Assembly: GCA_002401055.1 (NCBI GenBank)
Contig: NVRZ01000196.1
Location: 1-6,377 of the forward strand
Length of the DNA: 6,377 nt
Source: Bacteroidota bacterium
Lineage (GTDB): Bacteria; Bacteroidota; Bacteroidia; NORP154
Direction of reading: 5' to 3'
The notes below the pieces were generated by a model, which saw only the letters and a list, made by a program, of their open reading frames with translations, was not told the origin of the DNA and made no database searches. Both the position numbers and the translations under genes were made by a program. Positions 1 through 6,335 of the stretch are shown in pieces. Positions within the stretch are counted from its first letter, which is position 1; every line of letters starts with the position of its first letter.

Positions 1-1
1 A

Positions 2-595
2 CTCATCCATGACGAGGCAAACACAGTAGTTGCCAATCTCGGAGACTATGGTATTGCAGCCGCAGAACTCACAGACCTGCAAGGCAAGATTGATGATTAC
101 GAAGCCATTGTTGCAAGTCCGAGAAATGCCATAACCGACAGGTCAACTGCGACCGCTGAATTGGAGAATCTCTTTAATAAAGGAGATGATGTGTTAAACA
201 ATAAGCTGGATAAACTCCTGAACCAGTTCACGCAAAGTAATCCTGAGTTTACAACCCAATACGCCAGTTCACGAAAGATTCTGGACATGGGCGGATCATC
301 TACCGGACTGAAAGGTAAGATTACGGACAGTGGTACTGGTGACAGGATTGTAAAGGCAACGGTTGAAATACCAGAACTTGAAACAAACCGTAAATCTAAT
401 AATGACGGTATGTACCACTTTAAAAAGGTGAGGCCTGGAACCTACTCCATAAGCGCAGGTGCAAAAGGCTATAAAAGCAAAGAGATAGCCGAAGTGCAGA
501 TGGAGGAAGGCCGAACCAATGAATTGGATATAGCTCTAGATAGGATTATAGAGCTACCCAAAGGAGAACTTCAACAATTGGAAACTCCCGAATAA
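2..595 (+). CDS. Carboxypeptidase-regulatory-like domain protein, 5' end missing
   Basis: The reading frame is open from the left window edge to the TAA at 593-595, giving 197 residues without the true N-terminus. Residues 1 to about 98 look mostly alpha-helical and rich in charged residues, with an ELENLFNKGDDVLNNKLDKLL stretch typical of a helical bundle. From about L103 (LKGKITDSGTGDRIVKATV) to about residue 185 there is a carboxypeptidase-regulatory-like beta-sandwich, recognisable by the order G-x-I-T-D, a variable strand, NNDGMYHFKKVRPGTYSI and the final ELDIAL strand. The architecture resembles a Bacteroidota family of roughly 230-residue proteins annotated only by this domain. No enzymatic residues are visible, and the domain usually serves structural or binding roles. 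Whether it is secreted cannot be judged because the N-terminus is absent. A TTG at 161 could be mistaken for a start, but the frame and the helical domain continue upstream of it. An intrinsic terminator follows, so it is probably not cotranscribed with the downstream genes. Confidence 0.85.
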   Translation, partial: LIHDEANTVVANLGDYGIAAAELTDLQGKIDDYEAIVASPRNAITDRSTATAELENLFNKGDDVLNNKLDKLLNQFTQSNPEFTTQYASSRKILDMGGSSTGLKGKITDSGTGDRIVKATVEIPELETNRKSNNDGMYHFKKVRPGTYSISAGAKGYKSKEIAEVQMEEGRTNELDIALDRIIELPKGELQQLETPE

Positions 596-632
596 CATTT
601 TCCTGTGATTCTTTCATAGTTAATCCGCAGAG

Positions 633-660
633 AACCCCTTGTAACGAGGGTTTTTTTGTT
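633..660 (+). terminator. Intrinsic terminator after the first gene
   Basis: The arms AACCCCT (633-639) and AGGGTTT (647-653) pair with one mismatch around a short loop. The stem runs straight into seven T (651-657), then G and TT. It starts 38 bases after the stop codon at 595, where an intrinsic terminator for that gene is expected. Confidence 0.7.
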
Positions 661-672
661 TTCAAGAATTAG

Positions 673-767
673 CTATATTTGAAAGTGTAAAGCTCGCCCA
701 AATGGTAGGCCGATACATACGTTCTTTATTTCTTATAAGGTATTGCGTTACTAAGATTTCTCTAACT
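673..767 (+). repeat. Degenerate repeat, left copy
   Basis: Several short blocks here recur in the same order on the minus strand at about 6133-6293. They are CTATATTTG (673-681), four unmatched bases, TGTA (686-689), AATGGnnGGC (701-710), CCG-ATAC (710-716), AAGG (737-740), TTAC (748-751, sharing the C of the next block) and TAAGATTTCT (752-761) followed by a TA. The spacing differs between copies, mainly because the right copy carries an internal duplication. The copy reads inward toward the gene at 1052. Family and function are not recognised. The matches were found by eye, and each is short on its own; the case rests on their collinearity. Confidence 0.5.
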
Positions 768-880
768 AAAAACCGCTAATTTTTATACATAACGAGAAAT
801 GGTTTGGAAGCGCACCCTTCGGGGTGTGTTCCTTATAGCTGTTTCGGTGTTATGTAGGTGCTTAGCGGTACCTTAGTTAG
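762..880. repeat. Nested palindrome (folded DNA or RNA element)
   Basis: Three perfect 8-bp arms nest around one centre: CTAACTAA (762-769) with TTAGTTAG (873-880), ACCGCTAA (772-779) with TTAGCGGT (862-869), and TACATAAC (786-793) with GTTATGTA (849-856). The centre is the strong hairpin at 806-832. A looser outer pair, ATACAT (713-718) with ATGTAT (886-891), could extend it. Perfect nested arms over 119 bases are very unlikely by chance. The innermost AAC/GTT-ended arms span about 70 bases with a cruciform centre, which recalls integron attC sites, although the R-box consensus is met only in part and the outer arms are not typical of attC. It could instead be a structured RNA or a dispersed palindromic repeat. 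Confidence 0.75.
806..832 (+). other. UUCG-capped hairpin
   Basis: GGAA (806-809), a bulged G (810) and CGCACCC (811-817) pair with GGGTGTG (822-828) and TTCC (829-832), closing on a C(TTCG)G tetraloop. There is one G-U pair and no mismatch. As RNA this is an exceptionally stable stem. No T-run follows, so it is not an intrinsic terminator. It forms the apex of the nested palindrome. Confidence 0.75.
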
Positions 881-986
881 CTGAGATGTATGCAGAGGTT
901 CATGCCCTTTTTTTATTCGGCATTGTCAAGTTTTGCAAATGATCAAAACACGTATTTATACGGTATTTTATTTTGAAAACAATTAC

Positions 987-994
987 TTACTTTG
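987..994 (+). promoter_or_regulatory. Weak Bacteroidota -7 candidate
   Basis: TTACTTTG differs by one base from the TAnnTTTG consensus of Bacteroidota housekeeping promoters and lies 58 bases upstream of the ATG at 1052. No TTG is present at the expected -33 distance; the nearest, at 973-975, is too close. It is listed as the best candidate seen in the upstream stretch and is not a firm call. Confidence 0.2.
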
Positions 995-1004
995 TATTAA
1001 CCAT

Positions 1005-1033
1005 GCCTTCGTGTCGCTACGGCACGACGAGGC
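1005..1033 (+). promoter_or_regulatory. Leader hairpin upstream of the first cargo gene
   Basis: GCCT (1005-1008) pairs with AGGC (1030-1033), CGTG (1010-1013) with CACG (1023-1026), and TCG with CGG around a CTA loop, with a small asymmetric internal loop (T against ACG). The hairpin ends 18 bases before the ATG at 1052, so if transcribed it would sit just upstream of the ribosome footprint. No Shine-Dalgarno motif lies between it and the start codon, which is common in this phylum. A regulatory role is inference only. Confidence 0.4.
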
Positions 1034-1051
1034 CTCCAAACCCCAATCACG

Positions 1052-4000
1052 ATGAAAAAAATAACACTTACGCTGATAGCAGCTACTTGCTGTACACTAT
1101 CCTTTGCCCAGACCGGATTAACTTGTAACGATGCGATACCTGAAACCGCAGACGACCCTTGCGCCTATACAGCATATATTACAACAACTACCGATATTTG
1201 GTTTTCATTTAGTGCAACAACTCCATACGCACAAATATCATTGGTCGGTGCAGATTTTGGTGACTTTTCCTCTTCCCACATCCACAACCTCAGCCTATTT
1301 GATGGAACATGCTCTAACCTGAATTTAATTGAAGAAGATGAGCTACCCTTTATTGACATAGCTGAAGAACTGATAATAGATGCATCAGGGTTAACCGTTG
1401 GAGATACCTATTATTTAAGGGCGCGAAGAGAGGGTGCTGCTGCTTGTCCAAGATGTGTTGCCACAGGGCCACCATCAGCGGAATTTGATTTGTGTGTACA
1501 AGCTATAGATATATTTCAACCCCTTGACTTTGCGTTGGTTAATTTAGGAATACAGGAAGTTCCTACCACGAATCACACCTATTATACTAACAAAGGACAG
1601 ATTGTTGATAATGACGGAAACCCTAGAAGGGATATACACTCGTATACGACAGGGGCAATACCGAATGCATATATAACTGATAACAACTTATCGTATGTCT
1701 TCACCAAAGCAGATTCACCCTCAATTTTTATGCATAGGGTAGATATGAGCTTAATTGGTGCAAACGTTGGAGTACGAGCATTTAAGACGGGCAAAGTATC
1801 TGGCCACTCCAATTTTTATCTTGAACATGTTCCAACTGGAATTGCTAAAATGAAGGGATACACCAAGGTTGTTTGTAATGAAGTCTATCCCGACATAGAT
1901 ATGCAGTATTACAGCAACTCAGAAGGAATGAAAATATATTTTATAGTTCATCCCGGAGGTGATGCGAATAATATAGTAATGAGTTTTGATGGCGGAACCT
2001 CGGTAGATGTAACTGGTGCTGGAGGCTTGCGTGTCCCAACAACTTTAGGCGATGTTGCATTTGAAGCCGGACACGCGTACCAAATTAATTCTGCTGGCAA
2101 TGTTGTTCCTATGCCCTGGCAGGCTGACTTTGAAAAGGTTGGATCTCTAAATCCGAATCAGGTGAAATTAGATATTAGGAATTATGCTCAAAATATGCCT
2201 TTGATTATTCAAATTGATAAAGGACATAAGCTAGGTGCAACCGGAAGCCCAGCGGAATGGGTCACCTATTTTGGTGGAGATAATGATGATGCAGCATATG
2301 ATCTTTCTACAGATGCCGCAGGAAATGTATATATGGTTGGAACGACTAAAAGTAGCTCCTCTACCTTCCCTGTAACACCAGGGGCTTATGACACAACACA
2401 GGCGCTGTTCCTACTTAATGATGTATTTGTGGCTAAATTCAACGCTGGATATGGACAAGAGTGGACAACATATTTAGGGGGCGTTTCTGAGGATAACGGG
2501 TGGGCCATTAGTCATTCACCAGTTGTAAACTCCGTATATCTTGCTGGGGCTACCAGAAGTAGTGGTTATCCTATTCAAGGTACTGGGTTTGTCCAAAATG
2601 TATTTGGAACAAATCAAAATTTTCATACTGGATTCATAACTCGTCTGGGCGATGGGAAAGGTCTGTTAGAATGGTCTACATTTTTCGGAGACACAACAAC
2701 TTACATAATGAGTATGGCTCATGACGACAATGGATTTCTATTCGTAGGTGGCCATACGCGTAAGATGATAATATCAGATTCCGTTTCTACTTCCGCTTGC
2801 GCAGCACCATCAAATCGTGGATTTCCGTTATGCGATAAGGGCGGTAGTGCATACTATCAAGGTTTTCATGCAGGAGGCAGTTCCGTGCCTACGGATGGCT
2901 TTATTGCAAAATTTGATCAATTAAACCAGCTAGAGCACAGCACTTATTTTGGAGGAAACAACACGGGCAATAGTGGGGATGATTTTATCTATGACATCAC
3001 CGTTGACAATCTGACAGGGTCTTTAATTGTAGTAGGAGAAACCAATACTGACTCTGTTGCCTTTGATTGTCTCGTTCAGTCAAATGGTGATTTCCCCGGA
3101 TGTGATAACGGGGGCTATAGCCAACCGTCTCCTGTGGGAACTCAGCTTAACCCTTTTATTGCAAAATTTGATAAGAAGACGATGGAATTGAAATGGTCCA
3201 CCATGTTTGCGGGAAATGGGAAAGGGGGTGCTTCGGCTGTTGCTACGAATTCTCAGGGTGAAGTATTTGTAACTGGATTTACATTTACCACTACTTCCAG
3301 TTTAAGTTGTGCACCGCCAACTACGGGTGGATTTCCATTGTGCGCGAATGGCTCCGCACATTTTAATACATTTTCTGGTGGTTCTGGTGACTATAATCTG
3401 TTTGTCGCTAAATTTTTAACCAATGACAGTCTCAATTGGTCTACCTTGATTGGAGGTCCAGGAGATAATAAAGTAGAGTTTTACCCCTGGAAACCTGCCA
3501 GGATTGCTGTAAGCGATTCTGGCGATATTTTCCTTACCGGAACAACGAGAAGTGCCCTATTTCCAAATTCGGATGGAGGTATCGGTATATATTATCAATC
3601 AGAGCATGGAGATGTAAATACTGGCGCACCTCTCGCTAGTGATGCATTTATTACAATGTTTAATGCCTCGGATATGAGTCTCGCCCATAGTTCATTCTTC
3701 GGAGGCCAAGGAACTACTCCTTTAGGCTTTCAGCCTAAGCGAGGAGATATGGGAATGGCAATAACAACATTCCAGAATGACCGAATATATATCGCGGGTA
3801 TTACGCACAGCACTTCAGGTTTTCCTGCAAACTGCCCACTTACATCTGATCCCTTTTGTGATTTTGATTGTACTGGCTGTAATACTGATGCTTCTCCTAA
3901 TGTAGATGGAGACGCATTTATTGCTCAGGTACTTGCAGGGGCATTCACGGGGATTGATGATGAGGAAAAGGAAACCAGTATACATTTTGACGCGCCGTTT

Positions 4001-4240
4001 GCTCTTTATCCAAATCCAACAGAGGGTGAAATAACATTACAGGTGGAGTTATCGAATAGGTCTGATCTTACGATCAGGGTATTTAATATAATCGGGGAAC
4101 TTATTTCATCGGAACAAGTGTCAGATATATCAGGATTCTATGAGCACCCGATTGATATTACTGATTTCTCTGATGGAATGTACTTGATGCAGATAGTACT
4201 GAAAGGAGAGGCACACTCCATGAAATTCATTAAGCAGTAG
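1052..4240 (+). CDS. SBBP-repeat seven-bladed propeller, T9SS-secreted
   Basis: This is a 1062-residue cargo protein predicted to leave the cell by Sec and then T9SS. Residues 1-19 are a signal peptide (KK, a hydrophobic core, cleavage near SFA-QTG). Residues 21 to about 152 resemble the Cys-rich beta-sandwich found at the start of many Bacteroidota surface proteins (CNDAIP, IWFSF, LFDGTC, FDLCV). Residues 160 to about 390 resemble the DUF7948 region that precedes SBBP repeats (NKGQI near 180, VYPDIDMQYY near 278). Seven repeats open with a TYFGG-like motif at 403, 471, 541, 629, 715, 796 and 879, and close with an FIAKF-like strand, which matches one full seven-bladed propeller. Repeats 3, 4, 5 and 7 carry Cys-pair inserts around an FP motif. 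Residues 983-1062 are the type A sorting domain (FALYPNPTEGEITL, IGELI, DGMYLMQI, KFIKQ), which is normally cleaved or linked to the surface. The ligand is unknown and no catalytic residues are visible. ATG 1052 is chosen because the signal peptide begins there. Confidence 0.93.
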   Translation: MKKITLTLIAATCCTLSFAQTGLTCNDAIPETADDPCAYTAYITTTTDIWFSFSATTPYAQISLVGADFGDFSSSHIHNLSLFDGTCSNLNLIEEDELPFIDIAEELIIDASGLTVGDTYYLRARREGAAACPRCVATGPPSAEFDLCVQAIDIFQPLDFALVNLGIQEVPTTNHTYYTNKGQIVDNDGNPRRDIHSYTTGAIPNAYITDNNLSYVFTKADSPSIFMHRVDMSLIGANVGVRAFKTGKVSGHSNFYLEHVPTGIAKMKGYTKVVCNEVYPDIDMQYYSNSEGMKIYFIVHPGGDANNIVMSFDGGTSVDVTGAGGLRVPTTLGDVAFEAGHAYQINSAGNVVPMPWQADFEKVGSLNPNQVKLDIRNYAQNMPLIIQIDKGHKLGATGSPAEWVTYFGGDNDDAAYDLSTDAAGNVYMVGTTKSSSSTFPVTPGAYDTTQALFLLNDVFVAKFNAGYGQEWTTYLGGVSEDNGWAISHSPVVNSVYLAGATRSSGYPIQGTGFVQNVFGTNQNFHTGFITRLGDGKGLLEWSTFFGDTTTYIMSMAHDDNGFLFVGGHTRKMIISDSVSTSACAAPSNRGFPLCDKGGSAYYQGFHAGGSSVPTDGFIAKFDQLNQLEHSTYFGGNNTGNSGDDFIYDITVDNLTGSLIVVGETNTDSVAFDCLVQSNGDFPGCDNGGYSQPSPVGTQLNPFIAKFDKKTMELKWSTMFAGNGKGGASAVATNSQGEVFVTGFTFTTTSSLSCAPPTTGGFPLCANGSAHFNTFSGGSGDYNLFVAKFLTNDSLNWSTLIGGPGDNKVEFYPWKPARIAVSDSGDIFLTGTTRSALFPNSDGGIGIYYQSEHGDVNTGAPLASDAFITMFNASDMSLAHSSFFGGQGTTPLGFQPKRGDMGMAITTFQNDRIYIAGITHSTSGFPANCPLTSDPFCDFDCTGCNTDASPNVDGDAFIAQVLAGAFTGIDDEEKETSIHFDAPFALYPNPTEGEITLQVELSNRSDLTIRVFNIIGELISSEQVSDISGFYEHPIDITDFSDGMYLMQIVLKGEAHSMKFIKQ

Positions 4241-4273
4241 ATAGAACTCATACCGTGTAATAACATATTGGAC

Positions 4274-4303
4274 TGATAATCTACCGTCTCCGCCTGATTA
4301 TCA
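4274..4303. repeat. Inverted repeat between the two cargo genes
   Basis: TGATAATC (4274-4281) and GATTATCA (4296-4303) are perfect 8-bp inverted arms around a 14-base loop. They start 34 bases after the stop codon at 4240 and end before the candidate promoter of the next gene. No T-run follows, so this is not a classical intrinsic terminator. It could still be a transcript-end structure or a protein-binding site. Confidence 0.5.
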
Positions 4304-4315
4304 ACCAGTTGCTCA

Positions 4316-4345
4316 TTGGCGTAGCCTATGTAATCTGTAACTTCG
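4316..4345 (+). promoter_or_regulatory. Candidate Bacteroidota promoter
   Basis: A TTG (4316-4318) is followed after exactly 19 bases by TAACTTCG (4338-4345), one mismatch from TAnnTTTG. Both spacing and elements fit the Bacteroidota sigma-ABfr-type promoter. The start codon at 4373 lies 27 bases beyond, leaving a short leader. If real, the second cargo gene can be transcribed independently of the first. Confidence 0.4.
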
Positions 4346-4358
4346 TATATTATGTGAC

Positions 4359-4365
4359 AAGGAAG
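4359..4365 (+). promoter_or_regulatory. Ribosome binding site that supports ATG 4373
   Basis: AAGGAAG ends 7 bases before the ATG at 4373, a workable Shine-Dalgarno spacing. It picks this ATG over the out-of-frame ATG at 4368, and the signal peptide begins at 4373 as well. Confidence 0.5.
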
Positions 4366-4372
4366 TGATGAT

Positions 4373-5986
4373 ATGAAAAGGAATTACGGAATAATCATTT
4401 TGTTTTATGTACTGTTTTTGGCAGGTCTCCCATGCACCGTTCAGGCTCAAGCTGGTTTTCAAAAAATTATGGCAGCCACCGCAGGTGATTATCAGGGCAA
4501 TGATGCTATAGAAGCTTCAGATGGAGGTTATATCATCGTAGGGTCATCACAGAGCGATGCTAATTATTTTAATATTTATGTGGTAAAAACGGATGTTAAT
4601 GGAAATTATATGTGGGCGAATGAGTATGGAGGAGGTGGAAGTGCTCACGAATTTGGGTATTCAATTAAGGAAACATACGATAATGGTTTTATTATCTTAG
4701 GAATGACTGAGGCCTATGCTGTACCTGGATGCGGTATACCTTGCCCTGATGTGTTTTTAATCAGGATAGATTCAATTGGTGATGTATTGTGGTCAAAAGC
4801 AATTGGAGGTGCACAAGAAGATTATGGTTATGACGTGCAAGAGACCAGCGACAGCGGTTTTATAGTTACCGGATATACAAAGAGCTTCGGGGCGGGAAAT
4901 GCAGATGTATATTTGATCCGAACAGATATGAATGGCGACACGCTTTGGACACGAACGTATGGAGGAACGGACAAGGATTACGGACATTCTGTTCAACAAA
5001 CGAGTGAGGGCGGTTTTATTGTTACAGGTTATACAAAGAGCTACGGAGCTGGAAATGCAGATGTTTATTTATTAAAGACAGATGCCAATGGCGATACACT
5101 GTGGACTAAAACCTATGGTGGGGATAGCACGGATGTTGCCAATTCGGTACAGCAAACTTCTGATGGAGGTTACATATTAGTAGGATATTCCGAAAGTTTT
5201 TTGTCAGTACCCCGTACATTGTATTTAGTCAAAACAGATTCTTTGGGCAATCTGTTATGGGCCCGGGGCTGTACCTACTTCGGTTGGGATGAAGGTAAAT
5301 CGGTAAAGATTGATTCAGTTGGCAACTATCTTATTGGAGGCTCTTCTGGAGTCTGGGTTGGTTCTAATGTTGATGTTTTTTTACTCAAAACTGATAACCT
5401 CGGAAACAAGATATGGTCGTATGCCTTTGGTGGGTTGTTCGGTGATTTTGGTAATTCCTTATATCCAACATCCGATAATATGTATTTGATAGCCGGAACA
5501 ACGTATAGTTTCGATAATTTCTCGCGATATCATTTAATTAAAACGGATGCACTTGGAAATGGGGGCGGGTGTTATGAGTACATCGCAAATTCTTTTTGCC
5601 AGGAAGTCACCCTTCTAACCTCTGTGGGCTCTGGGGCCATTGTCGGTTCAACAACTTCTATTGTTAACGATACTATGACATCCTATTCGCAATTGATGCC
5701 AGGGATAATAGACCTTTGTGATACTGTAACAAGCATTGTTCAAGGAGCGAAACGATACAACCAAATAGGAGTATATCCTAACCCAACGAAGGGGCTGATA
5801 ACTTTGAATACCTTGTCTGAAAATGGAGATGTAAGAGCGACTGTTTATAATGTCTTGGGTGAATTGGTGTATAATAACTTTTTTATTGATAATAATATTG
5901 ACTTATCTGATCTCTCTAGTGGTGTGTATATCATACATATTGCTCATGGCACTACTATTTACAGGGAGAGAATCATAAAATTGTAA
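4373..5986 (+). CDS. Seven-repeat propeller-like protein, T9SS-secreted
   Basis: This is a 537-residue predicted extracellular protein. Residues 1 to about 25 are a signal peptide (MKRN, hydrophobic IIILFYVLFLAGL, cleavage near VQA-QA). Residues 28 to about 399 consist of seven repeats of 50-60 residues. Each has the pattern S-x-x-x-T-x-D-G-G-F-I-x-x-G, then a VYLIKTD strand, a short N-G turn, LW and a TYGG-like end. Trp landmarks fall at 81, 140, 192, 244, 296 and 348, and the seventh repeat ends near GNGGGC. Seven such units fit a single beta-propeller. Residues about 465-537 are a type A T9SS sorting domain (VYPNPTKGLITL, VLGELV, LSSGVYII, final IIKL). The repeats have a different consensus from those of the upstream gene, so this is not a simple duplicate of it. 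Repeats 3 and 4 are nearly identical. Function and ligand are unknown. It lies 132 bases after the upstream cargo gene and has its own candidate promoter. Confidence 0.92.
   Translation: MKRNYGIIILFYVLFLAGLPCTVQAQAGFQKIMAATAGDYQGNDAIEASDGGYIIVGSSQSDANYFNIYVVKTDVNGNYMWANEYGGGGSAHEFGYSIKETYDNGFIILGMTEAYAVPGCGIPCPDVFLIRIDSIGDVLWSKAIGGAQEDYGYDVQETSDSGFIVTGYTKSFGAGNADVYLIRTDMNGDTLWTRTYGGTDKDYGHSVQQTSEGGFIVTGYTKSYGAGNADVYLLKTDANGDTLWTKTYGGDSTDVANSVQQTSDGGYILVGYSESFLSVPRTLYLVKTDSLGNLLWARGCTYFGWDEGKSVKIDSVGNYLIGGSSGVWVGSNVDVFLLKTDNLGNKIWSYAFGGLFGDFGNSLYPTSDNMYLIAGTTYSFDNFSRYHLIKTDALGNGGGCYEYIANSFCQEVTLLTSVGSGAIVGSTTSIVNDTMTSYSQLMPGIIDLCDTVTSIVQGAKRYNQIGVYPNPTKGLITLNTLSENGDVRATVYNVLGELVYNNFFIDNNIDLSDLSSGVYIIHIAHGTTIYRERIIKL
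4858..5124 (+). repeat. Recent tandem duplication, 156-bp period
   Basis: Within the second cargo gene, propeller repeats 3 and 4 match at DNA level with an offset of exactly 156 bases (52 codons). For example ACAAAGAGCT occurs at 4877 and 5033, each followed after a few changes by GGAAATGCAGATGT. At protein level 32 of 37 residues from GFIVTG to the YGG end are identical. The other repeats are far more diverged, so this pair is the youngest duplication or has been kept alike by gene conversion. Confidence 0.8.
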
Positions 5987-6026
5987 TATATATGTTCTGT
6001 TAAATTTGGGTTGGCAAGCAATCTCT

Positions 6027-6054
6027 TTGCGGCTGTCCCGCAGGGCAGGCGCAA
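6027..6054. other. GC-rich hairpin downstream of the second cargo gene
   Basis: TTGCG (6027-6031) pairs with CGCAA (6050-6054), followed by a G-G mismatch, CTG with CAG, a bulged T, and CCC with GGG around a GCA loop. It lies about 40 bases after the stop codon at 5986. No T-run follows, so it is not a standard terminator, though it could protect a transcript end. Confidence 0.65.
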
Positions 6055-6089
6055 TGTGTTTGCTGTGTGTTGGCTATTCCATATTGCGC
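6049..6089. repeat. Alternative stem that competes with the GC-rich hairpin
   Basis: GCGCAAT (6049-6055) is a perfect inverted match of ATTGCGC (6083-6089). The same left arm is also used by the hairpin at 6027-6054, so the two folds exclude each other. Confidence 0.5.
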
Positions 6090-6132
6090 GGTGGCAAAAA
6101 ACTAAATTGGGTAATATTTAATACTTAGGTTC

Positions 6133-6293
6133 GGAGCTAAGAAATCTTATCGTAACCGTAGCCTTGCGACCCGTTCTGAGAGTATTGGTCCGCTGTTTAC
6201 CGTCCTTGCGTACCGTTCGGGTTAAACTGAGTATCCGGCATGAGTGGTATTACAAAAGTCTCTGCCCGCCATTACGTACAACGGCAAATATAG
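6133..6293 (-). repeat. Degenerate repeat, right copy, inverted
   Basis: Read on the minus strand, this stretch repeats the block order of 673-767. CTATATTTG (6293-6285) is followed by four bases, TGTA (6280-6277), AATGGCGGGC (6273-6264), CCGGATAC (6239-6232), AAGG (6165-6162), GTTAC and TAAGATTTCT (6149-6140), then TAGCT. The four-base gap between the first two blocks is the same in both copies. This copy is longer, mainly because it holds the internal direct repeat at 6156-6220. Both copies read inward toward the two cargo genes. Family is not recognised. Confidence 0.5.
6156..6220. repeat. Imperfect direct repeat, 44-base period
   Basis: CCGTAG-CCTTGCG-ac-CCGTTCTG (6156-6178) recurs as CCGT-CCTTGCG-ta-CCGTTCGG (6200-6220). 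A GAGTAT-like block follows each copy after a different distance (about 6180 and 6230). It appears to be a local duplication inside the right repeat copy. Confidence 0.55.
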
Positions 6294-6335
6294 GGGCAGT
6301 GCTGGCTACGCTATCACCACCGCCACATATTTGCC
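6283..6335. repeat. Inverted repeat near the right edge
   Basis: GGCAAATAT (6283-6291) and ATATTTGCC (6327-6335) are perfect 9-bp inverted arms. The 35-base interior can partly pair further (GTGCTGG with CTATCACCAC, imperfectly). The left arm overlaps the first block of the inverted repeat copy. The remaining bases to 6377 show no gene or other feature that I can support. Confidence 0.6.

Noticed and set aside
161..595. A complete short gene beginning at the TTG at 161
   Set aside because: The same frame is open to the left window edge and encodes helical sequence continuous with the downstream part, so this TTG is an internal Leu codon of a truncated gene.
702..779. A 25-codon peptide from ATG 702 to TAA 779
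   Set aside because: It has no ribosome binding site, overlaps the degenerate repeat and one palindrome arm, and the equivalent right copy does not keep the frame.
806..832. The UUCG hairpin as an intrinsic terminator
   Set aside because: The bases after the stem are TTATAGC, not a T-run, and no gene ends just upstream. The terminator for the first gene is at 633-660.
902..923. ATGCC/GGCAT inverted repeat with a T-run as a second terminator
   Set aside because: The T-run lies inside the loop rather than after the stem, so it does not have terminator geometry.
1582..1812. Minus-strand open frame opposite the first cargo gene
   Set aside because: It lies wholly inside a well-supported secreted protein gene and has no recognisable domain; it is a shadow of the coding strand.
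4373..4453. Lipoprotein signal in the second cargo protein (Cys21 after LAGLP)
   Set aside because: A Pro directly before the Cys does not fit a lipobox. Signal peptidase I cleavage near VQA-QA fits better, and the protein has a T9SS tail.
6133..6335. CRISPR array
   Set aside because: There are only two imperfect direct repeats of about 22 bases with no regular spacers and no cas gene nearby.
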